14,875 bases of DNA from Planctomycetota bacterium (GTDB taxonomy: Bacteria; Planctomycetota; Phycisphaerae; FEN-1346): positions 1 through 14,875 of the forward strand of contig JAPLMO010000139.1 in NCBI GenBank assembly GCA_026386995.1, given 5' to 3'. Both the position numbers and the translations under genes were made by a program. Numbering within the stretch: the first letter of the stretch is position 1; each line of letters begins with the position of its first letter. Of this stretch, positions 12,363 through 14,875 are shown piece after piece. Below the pieces are notes generated by a model that saw only the letters and a list, made by a program, of their open reading frames with translations, ran no database searches and was not told the DNA's origin.

Positions 12363-14198
12363 TCAGTATGGGCATCGAATCACAATTCGTTCCGGGATCG
12401 ACAGCAACCGCTCTGCGAGCCCCGACAGGGCTGTGCCCGGCGCCGGGCGCACGGGCATCGGCGCCGACGACAGGTAGCGTCGTGCCAAGCGTTCCGCCCG
12501 GATCGCCAACAGCGAAAGGATGCTTCGATCTGACAGTGAAGTGCTAAAAAGCTCCGACTGGACCAGCAACTCCGCCGCATATCGGCGAAGGTCCTCTGTC
12601 CCGATCTCGTACATCAGGCAAACCTCGAACGGCAAGTAGGAAGGATAGGCACCACCCGCCTTGCGGAAAAACACGGACGCCAAGGATAACACCCTCTGGA
12701 CCATATTTTCAGGAACATCCTTTCCCTTCAGCTTATGCCAGCGCAGAAACGCTGAAAGGCCGAACGATCCCCATCTCTTTTGGGGCTCAGACTCCTCATC
12801 GGGCCAAAAAACCACGTTGTCAACCCCCCAGTCCAGCGGCCACTTTCCAGTCAGGAGCCAGTAGCTGGCGACCACATCCATGCACTGATTGTGCTGAAAG
12901 CGCATGTCGCCTTCGGTCAGCCCCAGGCGCTGAGCATACTCGATGAGAGAGCTCCAGTGCGACCGGAACCGAGTACGGTCTTCCCAGGAAAGTGCCAGTA
13001 AGGAGGCGTCTTCCCCGATCCGGCCGAGGTATTCCCGCCGCCGTGCCCTGGTGTTGCACAGGTACAGGCTGGCCAGGAGCGTGCTGAACCGCCTGGGAAG
13101 AACGGCGAGTTGGCTGATAATCTCGTCCACACGGCGGTTCTCGGGTTCCTCGTCCGCCCACCTGCCTTGGTCAATCGCAATGACCGCGTGATGAGCGACA
13201 CGGTGCCACGACAGGCAGTCTCCGAGCCAACCGTCCGGCAGAAGATCCGGCTGATCGCGTTCCGACCGGCCTCGTTCGACCTCCGCCTCCTCCGTTCGTC
13301 CCGCGTGCAGGTAGGCCCGGGACCGAATGTCATGGGCAAAATGACGTACCAGACGCGGCATCGAGGAATGCGTAAAGTCGCCGGTTGCCGCCAGAACCCG
13401 CCCAAGAGCGCGTTCGTCCGCAGCGGTCCTAACAGCGAACCGATCGAACACCGCCAGAAGCTTGGCCAGCGGCTCCCCATCAGCCACCGCTGAAAACCCC
13501 TTCGCAAGTTCCAGGGCCGCATGGACCGGATCCGCCGGGAGGTAGCGAACACGCAGGCCACAGTGTGGCGGGACGCCTGCCTGCCCCTCAATCACCAGAA
13601 GGTCACGATAGCCCCACTCCAACGCCTTCGCCAACTTCGCCGGCAACGTATCGGGCCCCACGGGCTCCAAGCGATTCCGCGTCACAATCCAGGTTCCGCT
13701 GGCACACCACCGCTCAGTCACCGGCACTTGCAGCTTCCAGAACAGCGTGAGAATGAACGCCGACAACCCCGCACTAGCCCCATCCGCGCCAGGACCGGCG
13801 TGAAGAGAGATCCTGGGCCATTCGGTTCGGTGGTCCAGATGGCGAAACCAGTTCCCGACTGCCGACGCGGCACCTTGCGCCGCCCGCTCAATGTCCTTCT
13901 TTCCCAAAGTGGGGGGCTCGGAGGCGTAGGTCACCTCAACGAAGCCGAGGTCGCCTTTGCCCTCCGCGGTGGCAAGAAGCACTGGAAAGAAGTTCGAGGG
14001 CGGCCCGACTGGAACTTCCTCAGGCACCATCAAGCCTTGCCGGGCTTCGTCGGCAAGCCGGAAATAAAGCCACGCATAGGCATGCCTTGTCCACGGCGGC
14101 GCAGAGACCTCGCCGGCGAGATGGGCCATTTCCAAAGGGGAGCGCCTCCCCACCCATCCCCAGTCGGTCAGGCTCGGTGGGAGTCTTTGGGAAGGCAT
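12363..14198 (-). CDS. Lon-type (S16) serine protease domain protein without ATPase
   Basis: A 611-residue protein. Residues 70-240 form a Lon-like proteolytic domain: GPGADGASAGLSAF (136-148) carries the catalytic Ser142 in DGxSAG. A strand follows (CASGTWIVTRNRLEPVG, matching Lon's TGExxxxGxVxPVG), then TLPAKLAKALEWGYRDLLVI with Lys188, aligned with the Lys of GGxxxKxxAAxxxG. The Ser-Lys dyad is thus present. No AAA+ module or Walker motif is visible, unlike LonA/LonB. Residues 250-611 are mostly helical and may be repeat-like; no family recognised. ATG 14198 was chosen because the domain follows closely and the longer frame (to 14438) is shadow of the upstream gene, which it overlaps by 31 nt. 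Its weak AGG site fits translational coupling. It may process a protein of the system or act as an effector; both are inference. Confidence 0.72.
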   Translation of the reverse strand: MPSQRLPPSLTDWGWVGRRSPLEMAHLAGEVSAPPWTRHAYAWLYFRLADEARQGLMVPEEVPVGPPSNFFPVLLATAEGKGDLGFVEVTYASEPPTLGKKDIERAAQGAASAVGNWFRHLDHRTEWPRISLHAGPGADGASAGLSAFILTLFWKLQVPVTERWCASGTWIVTRNRLEPVGPDTLPAKLAKALEWGYRDLLVIEGQAGVPPHCGLRVRYLPADPVHAALELAKGFSAVADGEPLAKLLAVFDRFAVRTAADERALGRVLAATGDFTHSSMPRLVRHFAHDIRSRAYLHAGRTEEAEVERGRSERDQPDLLPDGWLGDCLSWHRVAHHAVIAIDQGRWADEEPENRRVDEIISQLAVLPRRFSTLLASLYLCNTRARRREYLGRIGEDASLLALSWEDRTRFRSHWSSLIEYAQRLGLTEGDMRFQHNQCMDVVASYWLLTGKWPLDWGVDNVVFWPDEESEPQKRWGSFGLSAFLRWHKLKGKDVPENMVQRVLSLASVFFRKAGGAYPSYLPFEVCLMYEIGTEDLRRYAAELLVQSELFSTSLSDRSILSLLAIRAERLARRYLSSAPMPVRPAPGTALSGLAERLLSIPERIVIRCPY

Positions 14199-14875
14199 AC
14201 GATCCTCAGCCTCGTACCGTCCCGGAGTTGGAAGAACAAGGGACGGCCAAGCGCGGCGATCCTCTCCGCTATCGGCGCATGGGAAAGGTTCACAACCCAT
14301 GGCTCTTCGTCGCTTCCCCTGCTGCCCGGGAAGGTTCCCAAACGCATCGCTCTGGCCGCCGCCGACTCGCCGCCCAGAGCCAGCAGATCCACCACGACGC
14401 GCCAGTCTTCGTGCAACCGCCTCGACAGGGTAAAACACCCGGCAGGACCAGCGTCCACCGCCTCGTCCGTTAGCTCGAAGGAAGAGATCAGCGATGAAGG
14501 GGCCGCTCCGGCGTAGGCCAGCTGCAGCTCCGGCATGACGGCGGCAGCGGTCCGGAGCGTCACTTCGACCACGGGTGGGGACGGCAGCCCCCGCACCACC
14601 AACGCACGCTCCGCCTGGGTCAAAGGGCTGTCCACAATCCCGAGGCGGTACTCCTCAGGCAAGGGAAAACAGTCCAGGAACGTCTCCAGGAGTTTTACCG
14701 CCCCGGCATCCAGTGGAGCCTCTTCCGCCACCTCAATCCACGCTTCGATGCTCGCGCGAGCGTCCGCTGGCAGAAGGTCTCCCTCTAGTTGAAGCAAACA
14801 CGCAAAATCCTGAGCGGCGATGATCGAAAGTCCAAGGTCCTCACCCGAGGCCTCGCCAAGTTCCCAATCCCCCTC
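14168..14875 (-). CDS. Unrecognised protein, N-terminus beyond the window
   Basis: The frame is open from the right edge to the stop at 14168, giving at least 235 residues; the start lies outside. No family recognised. The visible part is acidic and rich in Ala, Leu and Glu, with helical stretches (ADARASIEAWIEVAEEAP, GAVKLLETFLDCF) followed by a mixed part with strands (PPVVEVTLRTAAA, RLHEDWRVVVDLLAL, PLFFQLRDGTRLRIVCL). The ending is well ordered in composition up to KDSHRA. It overlaps the Lon-like gene by 31 nt, so the two are likely co-transcribed and coupled. No signal peptide, metal motif or P-loop is visible in the available part. Confidence 0.72.
   Translation of the reverse strand, partial: EGDWELGEASGEDLGLSIIAAQDFACLLQLEGDLLPADARASIEAWIEVAEEAPLDAGAVKLLETFLDCFPLPEEYRLGIVDSPLTQAERALVVRGLPSPPVVEVTLRTAAAVMPELQLAYAGAAPSSLISSFELTDEAVDAGPAGCFTLSRRLHEDWRVVVDLLALGGESAAARAMRLGTFPGSRGSDEEPWVVNLSHAPIAERIAALGRPLFFQLRDGTRLRIVCLPKDSHRA

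Noticed and set aside
13521..14516. A 331-codon + strand frame opposite the protease-like gene
   Set aside because: Antisense shadow rich in Arg, Pro and Ser; the - strand carries the Lon motifs.

Overview
The window comes from a GC-rich bacterium that uses strong Shine-Dalgarno sites and overlapping start/stop codons. Two gene remnants near a tRNA (an IS transposase N-terminus and a tyrosine-integrase C-terminus) resemble, from memory, families common in Planctomycetota, so a planctomycete is the best guess. It is an inference; no rRNA or marker gene is present.

Left part, 1-2700: ordinary chromosomal material. It holds a YbjQ/UPF0145 family gene (426-755, +), a convergent gene for a secreted alpha/beta-hydrolase-like protein (802-1800, -), then a scar with a transposase fragment (1960-2142) and an integrase C-terminal fragment (about 2161-2620). 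These abut the 3' end of tRNA-Arg(UCU) (2621-2697, -).

Mobility module, 2700-4400: a complete tyrosine recombinase (2836-4098, +) with a good sigma70-type promoter and three copies of an 8-bp element, plus a convergent small excisionase-like HTH gene (4091-4381, -).

Main cargo, 4607-11409, all on the - strand: a nine-gene, tightly coupled operon that looks like a prokaryotic ubiquitin-like modification system. In transcription order it encodes a beta-grasp ubiquitin-like protein ending in Gly-Gly-Glu-Gln, an unrecognised 180-aa protein, a JAB/JAMM metalloprotease, a ThiF/E1-type adenylating enzyme, a NrdG-like radical SAM protein, an 81-aa membrane protein, a membrane-inserted split zinc-ribbon protein, a 14-cysteine RING/treble-clef-like protein and a HerA/FtsK-superfamily ATPase. 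The expected logic is that JAB trims the Ubl to expose Gly-Gly, the E1 adenylates it, and it is passed to targets with the RING-like protein as possible E3. No canonical E2 is visible. The radical SAM enzyme and the membrane components are the unusual parts.

Control region, 11410-12362: three copies of a promoter-like element (TGTCAG, exactly 17 nt, CTATAG, - strand), two short ORFs with strong ribosome binding sites, and a terminator/attenuator-like hairpin upstream of the Ubl gene. This suggests leader-type control of the operon or small peptides belonging to the system.

Right part, 12363-14875: an ATPase-less protein with a Lon-type Ser-Lys protease domain and a long helical C-terminus, overlapped by an upstream unrecognised gene that runs off the window. 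Both are on the - strand and read towards the Ubl operon. The whole right side looks like accessory island cargo.
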